DNA of 64,000 nt from Pelecanus crispus (GCF_030463565.1 NC_134655.1:6832372-6896371), one strand, 5' to 3'. Numbered from the stretch's first letter, positions 25,066-40,549 are shown. Numbers and translations: made by a program. The notes: generated by a model from the sequence alone, not told the origin.

Positions 25066-25092
25066 GGGATGGGACGGGACGGGACGGGACGG
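25066..25092 (+). repeat. GGGAC pentanucleotide repeat with G-quadruplex potential
   Basis: Five consecutive GGG tracts separated by 2-nt loops (GGGAT then GGGAC four times), then GG. It matches the classic intramolecular G4 pattern on the + strand, which is the template strand for GRIA3. Confidence 0.9.
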
Positions 25093-28000
25093 TCGTGTAA
25101 GGACGGACGGGGGGAAGAAAGTCGGACATGAAGCAGTAGCGGGTCTTGTCCTCCCCTGTCCCGTCCCCCCAAGCACGCAGATGACCTGGAGGCTTGCCCG
25201 AGCGAGCTCCCGGCCTCTCTTGGCTCCGCTATTTTGCTAGCCGGGGCACCGGGATGAACGGCGCGTACCTGAGCAAAGCAGCCCTCTCGGTGTGCTAGAA
25301 AAGGCACTAATTCGTGCTTCACAGATGGAGCACGAAATGCAGCTTGTCTGATCAAAGGCCTAAGGAACAATTTTGTCTGCTTCCAAGAAATTAATCCCGA
25401 GTCCTCTTAATGCGTGAGCTGCTCACCCGTGCAGCAGGATTTGAACAACCTGATGGTGGGAGAAGGCATCACGCCTCTGCAGCCCCCCACGCTTCACCCA
25501 CGGGGATGCAATATGAGCTGGTGCGGGATGGACTCTTCAGCTCCCAAATTCCCAAGTTAAGTAAATACATTGAAAAGTGAGCCTGGCTGCTGGTACATTT
25601 CCCGACTGCTCGTCGAGCCTTGTCCAATTTAATAGCCAGTCAGGCATGGCTTTGGCCGAGATCCTGATGGAGGTGCAGGACACATCTGGATAGTGGTATT
25701 TTTCTCGCTGAGCACTCAGCAGTGCACATTGAATGTGAATCCTCCGTACCGCGCCTTGGCTTGCAACTCAGCCGGTCCCAAAAAAGGCCCTCGGGCAGTG
25801 CCAGCACCGTGCCCACGCCGACAGGTGGAAGGCTACCAAGTTGCAAAGTGTTTTGTTTGCTATTACAGACGGAAGTGTAGGGCTCTTCTGGGAGCAAGGG
25901 CTGTTGGCTGTAGGAAGAGGATTTTTCAGAGCTTGCCCTGGCACTGTTTGTTTGAGGGGGGATTTTTTTAAATTGCCTTAGAGGCAGAGGAACAGAGAGA
26001 CTAAATGACTCGCCTGGGTCCCACGGGAAGGCTCTGTCCCAGTCACCCACCTGCCTCCCCAGCCAGCTGCGCTGCCCCAAAAATGGCTCAGAGGATCATT
26101 TGCTCTGTTTCTGGGTCTCTCTCTCGAAAGACTTCCATTTTATCATCTTCTTCCTGGGATAATTTTGTGCTTTCCAGCTGCTTTTTTAATTAGGTTGCTG
26201 TTGTTGGGCTGTATAGGATATCCTATGAGGTCCTCGGCCCTTTCCCAGGTGGCTTCAGCTGTTTTTCCTCTGCCTTTGAAGGGATTCTTTTTCATCTCCC
26301 CCAATGTGGTTTCCAGCCCAGCTCTCTAATAGTTTAGTTGCTTTTATCAAAGTAAAATGTTCAGAGGCTTGAGAGCTTGTGCTCTCTTGTATGCCCAAGA
26401 AAACAAGCTGAGGCAATTACGATTGGGATGTCAGCATTTCAGATGTCATAAGATGATATTCTTGGGCAGAAACTTGCAGCGTTTTTTCTTCCTTGCCGTA
26501 ACAGAAAGATTTTTTTTTTTGTTTGCTTGCTTGTGCTTTTCATCCAGTTGTAGTAGGTTTGGCTGATCCAGACTTAACCATGTGAGGCTGGATCTGTTGG
26601 GTAGCTTTACCAAACCCCGCTAAGATTTTTTTTGCTGACATCTACAAATGATGGGCAGACTTGAGTCTAGAAAAACGGTACCAGGTGTCTCATACTGATT
26701 AGTATTGCCCCCAATGGCAAATTAAGCCATTTGCTATGGTTGATTTATTTAAGAGAGGCACGACGTTAAGAAGATCGGTGCCCATCTATTATCACAGGCT
26801 TCACTTCATCAGAGTCTACTGCAAACATGATTTTACACCTGGGACAGAGGTGGGTTTTATTGGTGTTTCAGCAGTTTCGTTTCTCTGCTGCCCTGTTAGA
26901 AGACCCCGCTCGGGTGCTGGCAGCATTACCTTCCCCTCTTCAGCCACCAGTTATTGCTAGAAAACAAGTGGTACCAGTCTTTTTCCAAGTGCAAGATGGC
27001 ACCATCTCAAAGGGAACCTCCTCTTCCCTTTGCCTTGTGGCCCTGGGGCCTCCTCCCCGCTGCATTTCAGCCCCTCTTGGCTTGGCACACCAGCCCCGAA
27101 AGTCCTGCTGCACCCCTTCGTGCTGGTGGCCCCGGGTGACAGGACGATGCTGATGGAGTGAAATGGGTTTTGAAAAACTCTGCGCACCCATTCATTAAAA
27201 TCTCACCCCTGAACTAGGTCCCCAAAGCTGTGGGTTGTTTAAAAATCCTGGCCACCTCTCCCTCCAAATTCAGGAATTGCTACAGCACTTCTTTGTCATG
27301 AAGGTGATCTTGCATAAAATACAGCATTGCTTGCAGGCCAAGTATGTTCCCCACGCTGACGCATGAGATCATCTCTCAAAAGAAAGAGCTGCTATATGCT
27401 CTTGGTAGAGCATCTATTACATTTCTATTTCATTATCTATTTTCCATCCACACCATTAATATGGAAAAGAGGGAACACGATGACGCAGAGCCCATCTGCT
27501 CTCTCTTCCTACTTCTCTTCGAGACACCCTCACCCTGTCTGAGGGACTTCTTACCCTGCCTCCTCTCACCACAGCACCAGTCTGAGGTTAGCTGCAGTAA
27601 TTTTTATCTCCATTGAGAAAATTGGGGGCATTATGATATTTCTTTCTGGTCAGAACGAGTTTGAAGTAGAAGAAAAGTAAATTAATCATCAAAGAAAAGT
27701 TCTTTATCAGTCCGAAATGTGAGGTGTAACTTCTGTCCCTCTCACATTATAAATCGTAACAGGTTTTTAATTTGATTAATGACCTTTTAGGTTCACTTTC
27801 ATGATTTTCACCTGCACCTATATAAAGTAGGTAACCCAAAAGCAGGTATTTTTATCTGGTGCCACTCTAGCTTCTACCAGCTTAAGAAAGAGACCCAGAA
27901 GTCCCATGTACAACTGTAGAAGCTGGCCAGGTTGCTCTTTCGGCAATCTGATTCCAGTTACTGACCATCGTATGTGCCGGTGCTGCAAACAGGACACTTC

Positions 28001-30086
28001 CCTGAACAAGCCTGGACTGTGCAGAAGAGTCTTAGCAGCTTCTTGGAGAACTGCTGTTAGTTTATGAAAAGAACATCCTGATCTTGCCAGGAAAGGGCCG
28101 TTTTCAAGGAAGGCATGATGGGATGTACTGTTGCTAGTGGTTCTGTAGCCCAGTGTTTGGGTTGGTCCTCACAAGTCGCAGCAGGCGATATAGAGAAGAA
28201 CTGATGACCACTACAGGTGAAATTTAGCAGCAAAAGTCACTTTGGGACTCAAAAATTTCACCCAATAATCCATAGACTTTCGTTGACTGTGTGTAACTGG
28301 CGTTTGAGTGGCATGAAGTCTCGGCAACACCGTAGTTATGTTTATTACTTGCAATCAATAAAGATTTAAGTGGCGATTGGAACAGCTTTGGATAATTCAC
28401 ATCCCATTCTATGCTCTAATGGATGTAATATAAATGTTATACCCAAAAATGATCATTGCCAAGGAGAGCAAATGAATGCGCCAGACAGCACACTGTTCCC
28501 TCAAACCAGATGAACCATTGCTCAGAATTAATTTAGAATTTTTACATGCAATCTTTCAGAAAAGGGAGCTGCAAATAAAAGGTGCAACAAGTAAAGGCTC
28601 TTTGAAGTACAAATTAAAAGGCTTCCTTGGAGTTGCGCAGGACAGGGTGGGCAGTGCATGGGCTGCACTGAATCTGTCAGGCAATGGGGCTGCCTGAGGG
28701 CTGACTGGGCACCCTTTGCCACCTGGGTTTTACAGACTACAAACTGCAGGCGCTCCTCCACCCATCATCATCTGGTTTCTGATGTTCCGTAGAGTATTTG
28801 GTGTACAGGGTACAGTGTGGCATTTTCTCAGCACTCTTCCTTGCAGCATCTTGAGAGTCCAAATGTAGCTTTTCTGGGGGTAGAGGGTGAAGAAATCACC
28901 CATGAGCTTGAAGGAAGACCAGAATAACATCAGCAGTGAGAGGTCCTCTCTGGTCTTGAAAATGTCCTTTCTCCACTCGTGCCCGGGGCTGAGGCTGAGG
29001 ATAGCAGAGGACAAGCTGCAGAAGAGCTGAGCAGCACCTCAGCCTGGGGAGGGATGCCCGGCTGGCTCGGGAGGATGCCAGCCATCGGGCAAGAGCTCCA
29101 ACCACCGCAGCTCCACTGCTCTTACGAGCGGTCCCCACGCAGGAGGGCTCGGTGGCTTCTGCAGCGCTACGCAGGCAGAACGTCTGCATCCCCGGCGGCA
29201 GCGGGGAGGGAGGTGTGCCAGCTCACCCAGGGACAGAGAGTTCAGTCAGTGACGAATGTAAGAAATTTAAGGCCCGTGGCAATGGGGATCTTCCTCACAA
29301 GGCAGACGGACTCTGGCTCCAAATGTATGGTAAACATGGCCAACAGGAGCCCCATCCATCGCAAACAGGTCTGGCTAGAAGGCCAAAGACACGAGTTCCC
29401 AATGTGCTTAATACCACATTTGCCACAATGTGAAATCCTGCGTGGCCACTAACATGCCCTTTTTAATTTTTTTTTTCCCATCAGTACAACATCAGATGCC
29501 AAATAATCCTGGTTGGAGAAGCGCTGTGGAAATGCAGGCGCGCATCGCTAGGGATGCGGTATTTACAGCAAAGCTGTTTGTGTTTTAATGTACTCTGACA
29601 GTGGCCATTTGGGTACATCGGGGGAGGCAAAATCACAGCGCCAAAGGCACCCCTGGGCTCCGGCTGTGTCACACCGCACGGGCGCAGAACAGCTGTAAAT
29701 CTGGTCTAGTATCTGGCTAGGCCAGGTTTATTGCTGATTTGTGGGATCAGAGCAACAAAAAGCCACAGGAGGTTTCTGGCAAATCTGGCCCTCTGAAGAT
29801 TGCAAGATTAATGAAGCGTGACGTCCTCCCTCCGAGTCAGCCTGCGACCCTTGCCGAGCCGCGCGGTCAGACCAAGAGCTGCATCCCCTGCAAAGGGCTC
29901 TTCACCCTCCTGTCCAAATCCCAGTGACATGAATGAGGCGAAAGTCCGTGGTGGTACCAGGTTTTGGTTAGTGCATTATAAAGTGGTTTTTTGACTTATT
30001 TTTAATCCCTGTTATTTTTACCTAATCCCTTTAATTTAGGAATCTGACATATTTAGAGCACTCTCACTTCTACAGCAGGAATTTTC

Positions 30087-30127
30087 CTCTTGTTTCTTAT
30101 GACTGTTTTTCTCTTGTTTCTTATGAC
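30087..30127. repeat. 17-bp direct repeat
   Basis: CTCTTGTTTCTTATGAC occurs exactly at 30087-30103 and 30111-30127, a 24 bp period. It is a small local duplication in the flop-flip intron. Confidence 0.9.
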
Positions 30128-33100
30128 CAAAGCTGTCCTTGCTGGCTGGGGCATCTGTGGGATTGCTAACGTTGGCACAACCCAACCAACAAAGTTGTAA
30201 CATCAAAGAGTTTAGACATCAAATGTTTGGGTTTCTAAAACCCACTTCATAGTGTCAGAGGAAACACAAGTGGACTAAGGCACTAAGAAACCTGCACGTT
30301 CTTAATTCAAAACGCTTCCTAAAATCCTCTAGGGTAAAACTACTGAAAACACTGAATTAATTGTTCCTGTTGGCATCACTGGCAAATCTCCGCTAACTGC
30401 AGGGGAAGCGCAGTGTAAAGCTTGTTGCAGACATGTGGGAAGTGTCACCTTTACCATGCTTCGAGAGGTAAATATCTGAAGAGGACAGGGAGAACCACCC
30501 TGAATGACTGCACCATTGCTTTGCACCGAGATTTCAGCCCCACGCATCCAGCACCGCAGAGAAACGCCTCAAAGCCACGCATCCCCGAGCCGGCCCGCGC
30601 GGGCACATGGCAGCACAAATGCAGAAATCAAGCCTGGGCACTCTGCTTAATTTGACAGGATACCATGAGAATCTCACTAACAACCATCTTGGTATCATTA
30701 AAATACAAAGATAGAAACAATCCAGGAAGAGATACCAAATCCAGCATTACTCTCTAGAGGGCATTGCTTGATGTTAAAGACCCAGCTAAATCAAATAAGG
30801 CACTTTAGTCCCCCAAGCTCTATAAATCCCAGTCTGATCTGTAACTATTCAATGGACTTTTTGTCAGATCTTGTTACTGAAATAACTTCTGACTAGATAC
30901 AAAACCTGCGGGTGAATGCATTGTCCAAGTGCTCTGCTCTTTCCGAGATCAGATCTATCTGCCTGTCATAATTTACCAGTTTAGCAATGTCTCTGTGCCA
31001 CAACTTCATGTTTTGCTATGCACCCATACGTGAGGGATGGGGAAGATTTCGGATGGAGATGGGCTCATTATTAATACCCACTATGTTCGTTTCAAGACTA
31101 GAGTTACCTGGTACTTCAAGCAGGAGTGAACAGAGCCCTGAAAATATGGGCATAAAAACATATGGCCACTCACTGTTCCTATTTGTTACCTGCTGTCTCA
31201 AAAAGTGATCTTCTGTATTTCACGCTGAACATTTAATATTCATGGAAAAAGCACCAGGCATTTCTTGGTTGCTCTTTGCTACCACTTCAGACCTGCACCA
31301 TTTTTTCCCTGCCCTGTGTTACCAGCAGTTGCACATCTGCAAGATCTAACATTTCAGGGAGTGAAATGCTTTATGGGTGGGCAGAGGAAGGGATAAAAGT
31401 GAAAGCCATCTAGTCCGAAAAGACAAAGAGCCTTCAAAATTAAAAGATTAAAACTTGGCACCTCAAGCCCCATATGTCCCCCAGCCACCTAAGAAATACT
31501 CTGCGTGTTGATGGCTGGGATAGTGCTCGGAGGCATTGGGCACAGCAATAAATCCCCTGGCAGAAGGACGTTGTTCTTCCTCAACAGCAGAGCCTGAAAT
31601 GGTTCCCGTTGCTCAAGGCGCTGTGGGCTCACCGTGGCCATCACCAACAGCGGGGCTGGGCCCCTCCTTCAGGAGGTCCCTGCACGTTGCCTCTTTGGTG
31701 CCTTTTGGTACTGAACGGTGTCATGGGATGACAACAATCTTATCTATCAAAGAGCACACAAAGTCGTTTTCAAAATTTGTTTATGCTGTGATATTGCCAG
31801 CAACAGAGCCAGCAACTGTGGGAGATGGAGACAAGCGGTGGCTTCTCCTGCCATGCCGACATGGTGTGTCAGCCTGCGAGGACTGCTTCTGTTCAAGGGG
31901 CATTAGTGTGCACAGGCACACTGGCTTTCAGCTCTGCTCTGATGGCAAATGCCTGTAAACGAGAGGCTTTGCAAGGGCTGCTGAACACAGGTTTTGCAAT
32001 GGCCATTTGAACGCTATGCAAATGATCTGTCAGGGGATGGGGTTTTTTAATTACTGCTGAGTAGTCAGTAGCTGCAATAGTTCTCCATAACAGAACTTTG
32101 TTCTAGTCTCCATTACTGTGTTTTTCCATAAATAGTGTTCTTTTGGTCAATTCAAGGTTTCTTGCCTTTTGTTTTTTAGAGGCAGGTTGGAGCAACCACT
32201 GTATCCTTGTGGAATCTGTGGGGTTCTTCCTTGCAGTAACTAGGTATGCATTTTCAATTCAGGTGTTTTAACTGATGCTGTATTTGCTGCAACGTGGAAG
32301 ATGCACGATGCCACTCTAACACCTATGCACACTCTGAATACACCTGCGTGGAGCCACATGTGTTACCAGCTGAGACTGCAAGTTCGTCCGCTCTTTGCAG
32401 AGAGTTTGCAGCGAGTTTGCAGCCTGTGTTTGGGAGCAGCAACTGTCTCTAGGAAAGTGTATTTGTATGTTTCATAAATGTAGCTCAAACAAATTAAACT
32501 CTGTACTAACAGGATCATCATTTAATAGAAGTGCCAAGTGCTAATGCAATAATACATGCCTATTGGATTAGGAAACGCAAGCCATAACAAGTCATTGTAG
32601 TTCATTTACAGCAGCGCCCGAGACTCGGGGTACAGATGTGGCAAGGGGATGGGAGGAAGAGCTACCCCAACAGGGAGGCAGAATAAGGGAGGGCAGCTGC
32701 TTAATGTCACGCTCAAACCTACAACGCCTGAAACGGCAACACGGATCTTTCCTGTCATTGCCTGGACCCCTTCTAACCTGGATGGATATGAGCAAGAGAC
32801 TCAACTTACCTTGCGTGCAGGCTATCCCCTCACCTTCTCTTTCTCTTGCCTCTAGACACATCCATTTTCCCCCCCGTCTTCTATGATTTATTTTCCTCTT
32901 GGGACGGCTTCTTCAGTGACTCCTGCCCTCGGGCTCCTCAGCAGGCTGCAGGTGGGCGCTGCTTAGTCCAAAGGCTACACAAGACATTCAAAGAACAGCT
33001 ACGTCGCTTGTGTAAAGCTAGAGGTGTCCGACCCATGATTACAGTGCCGGCGAGCGCAGAGCAATCCACCAGAGCAGCACAAGTGCCTGCGTCCACGTGA

Positions 33101-36100
33101 GCTCAATGCTGAAACATTAGAATTACTTTGAAGAAGAAGAAGAAAGGCATTTACTTTTCCCTTTGTATGTCAAGTGACAGCAGTTACCATTAAAGAGGAA
33201 ACAGCCAAGCCCAGACCCCCAGGGAGATGTTCAAGGGAAGGGCCCTGCTCCTGCTGCTGGGAGCCCCACTTTGAGCTGCTGGTTTTCCTGTTTCCTTTTT
33301 CCAGTCCCAAGGAGCTTTGCCTTGGCTTTTCCCATACTGATGCTTACAGTGCAGGATAAATGACTCATGCAAGCAATTTATGGAAATTAACTGCGAAGCA
33401 CCACAGGTATTACCAAAATGAGCGCATGAGTCACAAGTCTTTCTCTAAGATTTCTTGCGGCCATAAAGGCAGGACACAGTGTCATTGCACGAGGCCCGGC
33501 TCTGCCGCGGTTAACACTGCACAAGCACGTTTCCTTGCACACTCAGGTCCAGCTTCGTCAAGGCAGCAAAGCTAGTCCTCGCAATGCTCAAGGTTATACA
33601 GGCAAACCAAAATGGTTCCCAGTTCTTAAATGCCAGCCCTGACTCCACCAGCTCCTTCCCAGCCTGGGCAACCTGCTCGTCCCAAATTCCCGTCCCAAGT
33701 CTCCTAGTTACATTCCCAGGAAAATACCCTCAAACAATCTGCACAACAGCCCAGACATTTCTGCAAACCAGAGCAGGCTCTCTGCCCTTCCTGGCAATGC
33801 TCTATGTGGGGATGCTCCAATGAACTCCTAGAGCATTAAGACTTCATTATTGGCACAAAACACACACAGTATTATTTCCTAATATGCTATTAAGTAATAG
33901 CTGTAAATTAAACAAATATTTTGATGTCTTCCTTTTAAAGTCTTACTTTGCTTTGTCACTAATTTGCAGAATACAGTAATTTCATACTACTTCCCTAGCT
34001 CTGAGCACGAATTAGCTCTGTGCTACTATCACCGGCCATTTTATCTTTTTCCAGCTCATAAGCCAGGCCTATAGAACGGGTGGCAAGTAAATTCATGCTG
34101 ATGAACATAATTTCAAACAAATTGCTCAAATAAATTGTGCTGCATCTTTTTAAGATAGCCATTTCCCCACATATTCTCTTTAAAGCACGACATGTTTGGC
34201 AATGGTGCTCTTTAGATGTCAGGTATCATCTAAAATAATGCATAACAGATTTCTTCTAAAAATACGCCACTTAAAAAAATATTATGCCGCAAATGCTAAC
34301 GGCTGTGATGAAAATGTATCAAAACAAAATAGCACAGAGAAATGGGGGAATGAATCCCATCTGCTAATGGCCACACTCACAGCTCAGAAGGGCTTGGGAA
34401 TGTGATGCTTTATGGAGCATGGCTCTGAGGGCAGAACTCAACTAGCAGGCCGGAAAAGTAATCTTACGATTAAAAAGAAACAACTGAAAAATGTAGTAGT
34501 ATTACATCCCATGTCATTTCACAGAGGTACTCCAAAAGAGATATCAGCCTAAAAAAGAAGGTATTAAAGAAATTAAGTCAAATAATTAGCAAGGAATCGT
34601 GGCATGTGAAGCTGGTGAGATGCTGCATTCAAACAACCTCCTGTGTTGGTTGTCATTAAATGTTACCGTGAAGGTATAAGAATACAAGAAACGTATCAAC
34701 AGCGGAACTATAGAAATTTATCTTAGCAGAAAATTGTTCCTATGCAACTGAATAATTAGTTTCACTTAAGTCACTCAGCCTGCTACCGCCGTCTGCATCC
34801 CCTTTTGTCTATTTCTTGTTAAATTCCTATTCAGCCATTACTCAGCTCTGAGATGATAGGATTGTATAATAAACAAAATAATTAGTTTCCAAACTCGTAA
34901 TACGCTGTAACATATTTCCTGGAATATGGGTTTTTTTATAACTGCTATTTTGCATTCTCTCACGATTGAGAACTCATCTCACATGTATAAGAGAATTTGA
35001 AGACAGTACAATTTTGCCAGGAATCCAACGGATGACACTAAATTCACTCTCATTTAGGAGAGCTAAGTGAACAAATTTTGATGTGTGTACCAGAATGTCT
35101 GCGCCAGCCAAGTCAGCCCACACGTATTGACATGCATTACAGACAAATTACACATGGATGGAGCACGTTCCCCTTCAGACTTCTTAAATAAGGACCGCTA
35201 CCGAAATGGGGTAACTCCCTTTGCCAGGGCAGTACGGACAGCCAAGATACTGCAGCGAAGACTGGCACCCTCTGCTCCACACCAGCGCTGGCATATACTG
35301 GTAGCACTGAAAATGAGACATATGTCAGCTGAGGCCTTTAAAACAATCTCATTAAAACAGCACAATCTCTTTAGTCTTAAATTACAAGCGGACCCCAGGA
35401 GCATGGGATGCTTACAGGACTAACCTGACAGTCTGTGCAACTGAATAGATTAAAAAACTTGCAGAAAGTCAATTGAGTATCTTTTCTTTCTCCCCACTAT
35501 AAGACTCAAAATGCTGGTGAAATTTGAAGTCACTGTTTAATTTTCCAATGGCGATGAAGATGTAACAAGAGGTGAACTCACAACTCAGGATCATTTGTCT
35601 CCGAGCACAGGCGAACCGCATGCTAAACCGCAGGGAGGACGAGCATGGGAGGGCATTTTCTGGGTGATGGGGTCCTCTGCGGGACAACGATGGGCACTGG
35701 CACAAGCAAACAGGCTGCATACTTACCTCTGGCTTTCAGCGTGAGCTAGAATATCAGATTGCACAGAGGAATTCAGCTTAAGAAACGGGCACCATCCGTC
35801 TGCAACGACCCACAGCTATACGCAGCTTGTTGGCAGTAGGTAGGAAGCGGCCGATTACAAACTCGGGGCGGCGATTTCCCAAGCCTGGGTCTCTACTGGC
35901 GAAGCTAAGAGAGGTGGTCTGTCAGCTCAGCCGGTAGAGAGAGCTGCCCCGAGTGAGCAATGGCCCCCGTGCTGCCCTGCGTGACGGGGTGCAAGGTCTG
36001 CGTCTCCACCTGAGGCGCCTTCACCACCCATCCTCTCCGATTCCCCCCAGCTACCACCTCCTCTAAGGGAAAAGGCAAAAAATGAACAGTTTTGAAGTGA

Positions 36101-36928
36101 CTCCTCTGAAGCGCTCTACAAATGAAGCCGTGTTTGTATACACAATCAACCGGAGCGATGGGATGAGATGACGAGGGCAACTCAGGCTTCTGGCGGGAGG
36201 ATGGAGAGGAGGAGAGAGGCCAGCGAGACTGTCGGGGCCACGGCGCCCGGCGGGCAGCACCGGTGCTCGCCTTCCCCGAGAGGGCAGGGGGGCTCCCGCG
36301 GGGCTGGGGCACAGCCCGCGCTCGGCGTCAGGGGCCGGCGATGGGGTTGCACGCTGCCGGGAAGGCATCTGCCTGCCTGCTGCAACGCTGCGGCATCGCA
36401 GCCTGCAGCGCTCGGTGCCTACAAAATGCTTCCTCAAAAGAAAAGCCGCTTTGTGACAAAAAAGCCCTTTGATTTACAACATCTCGAGAAACAACAACTA
36501 ACCCCTTCCCCACCTCCCCTAGCGTAGTCTTCTACAGGAGGTCTTCTCCGACCCATGTCCTCCTCCCTGAGGACTTCTGCCAGCTGAGCTGTGCCCCGGT
36601 CTGCAGCTCAAACAAACAAGTAGTCCTTCAGCACAGCGTGTTACGACAAACTGCGGAGAGACAGCGCTCTGTGATTTACGGATTAAACCAGCAAAATGCG
36701 TGCCATCGTGTCTGCTCCCCTTCCCTCTTCACCGGAGACCTACCCATGGTATCACAGCACGGCTGACATTCACTGGCCAGGGCCAAGGGCTTGCTAATGG
36801 ATGGTATCGCTCTTTGGAAAAGCTCTTTCAGCACAAGCAAAAATAGGACGGCCCTGCCCTAATTATGACCATTTTAAAAATCCTTTTTAGTTTGCTTAGG
36901 GCTCTAAGCATTAGTTGGCTGGGTTTAA

Positions 36929-36961
36929 TTCAATGAACTTGAAGCGATGAAGTTCATTGAA
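36929..36961. repeat. Perfect 12-bp inverted repeat
   Basis: TTCAATGAACTT (36929-36940) and AAGTTCATTGAA (36950-36961) are perfect reverse complements around a 9-nt loop (GAAGCGATG). It lies in AT-rich unique sequence, about 1.8 kb downstream of the flop exon in transcript order. Confidence 0.85.
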
Positions 36962-38760
36962 GCTGGTTTGTACAAAGAGTTTTCTTTCATGGAGGCAGCA
37001 TTAGACAATGCAGTGCTGCATCCCAGGAGAATATTAAACATTTAATATACTGGCAAGTATAACGCTATATAAAAACGTTGCATGAAGGATGAGCAGCAGA
37101 GCTAAAAAGCATAAAAAAGCTTGTGCTCGTCTCCAGGCTACTGCTGAGCACTGCGGACCTCCAGTTACTGAACAAACCTGAATTCGAGAGCTTTTCCTTC
37201 ATTTATTATTACACAGTGGCTTTTGCTAACATCAAGAGATGAGTAGCTGAGCAATTTGCTATGTAGCCAACTGTAAGCAACTATTCTTAATAGAATGCAG
37301 CAGTAATTTGCAGTAATTGTCCAAAACTGCAGTTTACTGAAAATACTGTTATTATTGATTTTGGACCAAAGCTGAAGCGTTTTTATAAGAGAGATTAGGA
37401 GTTACTGTTCCCTAAGGAACTGGTTTTACTAGCTGTAGGAGAGTGTCACTACAAAAATTAATCTCCGTATTTTTCAGTGTAACAATGTATTTTAAATTAA
37501 TTTTCTTGGTAATTCCTGTACCCATGGTGACCAATAGTACCCAGCCTACCCTAGCTACAGCTTCCCCTCCCCAGGTTAAAGACTGCAGAAACGGCCAGTT
37601 TTACAGGGTAAGGTTGGCAATATGAAGGCACACTAGTTAATTTTTGCAATACACGAGCTCATTAAAGCAACTTGGAGAGTCTCGCTACTGTACAGGCTGC
37701 CTGAAAGACTGGGGGAAGCCTCAGCTCAGCAGAAGGCAGTGACAGCTTTGCCGCTGCTGTCACCGGAGCTAGGGTTTTAATCCACATCTGCATCAAAAGC
37801 ACAGCAAACACAGACGCAGTGCTCCTGCACAGGTGCGTGCAGAAGACTGCTCAGTGGTGTACAAAAGGTGACATTTGAATATTCTAGGCCAAACTACCAA
37901 AACCTCTTTCCTTAAGATTCATTTCCAGTTTAGTGCATCAATACACTTCCCTGTTGCAAGCAACGTAGCTCTCATTTCAGCTTCGCCTATCGCAAGCTCT
38001 GGCTCCTTACACGTTACCGTTATTGCTATTGTTTTACCATTAACGGGTGACTACCACCTCCGTGTAACGCTGTGTCTCTGCTATCCTTGCCTAACTCTTC
38101 TCTCCTTAGCCCACGCTGTGATTAGATGAGCAGCCACCCTTTCCTTCCCGGAGCCACAGACCCACCCAAAGTTCTTCTCTGGAGACCAGCCTTCCTCCCA
38201 GAGGCTCTGGCAGCACCCCTTCAGGCCAGCAAAGCAGCGCGTGCTGGTGCTGGTTTGCTTGCCCCCTCCCCAAAAAAGCGAAGGAGAAGGGAGCCCCCTC
38301 GCCTCCAGGCCTGCGCTGGCACAGCTGATCCAGGTGAAAAAAGCCTCTCAAGCCCCACTCTGCATCGCAGCTAAATCACGGAGAAGGACGGAAGCCTCGT
38401 CCTCAGGGGTTAGTACGGCGGCCAGACGTGATGCCTGGTTTCTTGTACGGTTACAAGTATTGATTCACTCTGCGTAGGTCCCACCAATACTGGACTTTCT
38501 ATCTGTTAGCCAAATAAGGTTTCCAAGCTTGACCAAGCCTGCTGACGATATTAAATAAGACCGTTTCTTTGAAAGAGCTACTGGGCAAGCAAATGTTTTT
38601 TGGTTTTTTTTTTTTTTTTTTCCCCACCAGAATTATTCAAATGGTTTTAATCCGTGTCCTTTTTTGGTTTTGGTTTTCTTTTTTTCCTTGCGAAGTGAAA
38701 TAACAGCCTTGCCGATTACTCTTTGCTAAGGTACCCGATTGTGGTGACATTGAGGCTGAC

Positions 38761-38875
38761 CTTGGAGTCACCTCCCCCGCTGCCGCACTCTCCTTTGTCG
38801 TACCACCATTTGTTTTTCAATTTGTCCAAGAGGCCTTGCTCATTCAGTTTTAATACTGCCAGGTTAACAGCATTT
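38761..38875 (-). CDS. GRIA3: GRIA3 exon 14: flop cassette
   Basis: This 115 bp exon completes the split Arg codon and encodes [20 protein letters not shown] followed by [26 protein letters not shown] and GSGGGDSK identify the flop form, which in AMPA receptors desensitises faster than flip. The donor is AAG/GTCAGC and the acceptor TTTATCGTTTCAAG/A has a better pyrimidine tract than flip. It comes before flip in transcript order, as in other GRIA genes. It is the same length as flip, so the two exchange without a frame change. The intron between it and exon 13 is only 559 bp. Confidence 0.98.
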
Positions 38876-39754
<879 letters not shown>

Positions 39755-40500
39755 TCAGCTTAGAGGTGTAATTAATACCCTGTAACTGATTAAGGCTAAC
39801 AAACAAAAAAGTCAAGGTAGCTCGGAGAGAGACACACTGCCCCCTGAACAATGGCCAAACCATAAAATGGTTGGGGAGGGGGAAACATATCTCAGACATT
39901 TATTCTGCTAATTGCCATGTAATTGGCAGCCTGGCAGTCAGAATGAGAAATGGTGCGTGCCCGTCCCAGCGCCTCGGCTCCTGCTCTGCGGTGGGTTTAT
40001 CTGCCTGCATGCTGCTCTGCCGCTGAGCCAGCGGGAGGATGCTAAATCCTAGCTCATCCATCATGGCCAACAGATGCAAAAGAAGCCTCTCCTCTTCGCA
40101 CAAATCCTCAGCATTGGGTTTTGTGCTAACTCGCAGCTAGGAAACACCGACCATTTGCTTATTACAAGCTCCCAGCAAGGCAGGAGTCTGCTTTTCACAG
40201 TGGCGATGGCAGGTCTATGATACAGGAGACCAGGACAGCTCTAGTGGCTTTTAATACTGATGCTCATACGAGGGATGTAAACAGTAATTACAAAATCCTT
40301 TATGAATCAATAGTCAAACTTTCAAAATTCATTTTCACGTTTTCCTAAAAGACAGCAAACACAAATATTAGCAATAAGCTGAAAAAATTGCTGGTTAACT
40401 GCTTGCGTGTCATGTATATATATATTTTTCCCCGTTTTCCTCATTTTGAGACTGAGCCAATCCTAACAGCCTCTAGCTCAGCATACAGGTTTTGTAAACC

Positions 40501-40549
40501 TGGAAATGTTGAGAAATGTTGAGAAATGTTGAGAAATGTTGAGAAATGT
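40501..40549. repeat. 10-bp tandem repeat, about 5 copies
   Basis: The unit GAGAAATGTT is repeated about five times. The first copy is imperfect (TGGAAATGTT) and the last is truncated. Confidence 0.95.

Noticed and set aside
31536..31958. 140-codon + strand open frame
   Set aside because: No recognisable domain, no splice context, and it lies on the opposite strand inside the GRIA3 flop-flip intron. Kept out for lack of support.
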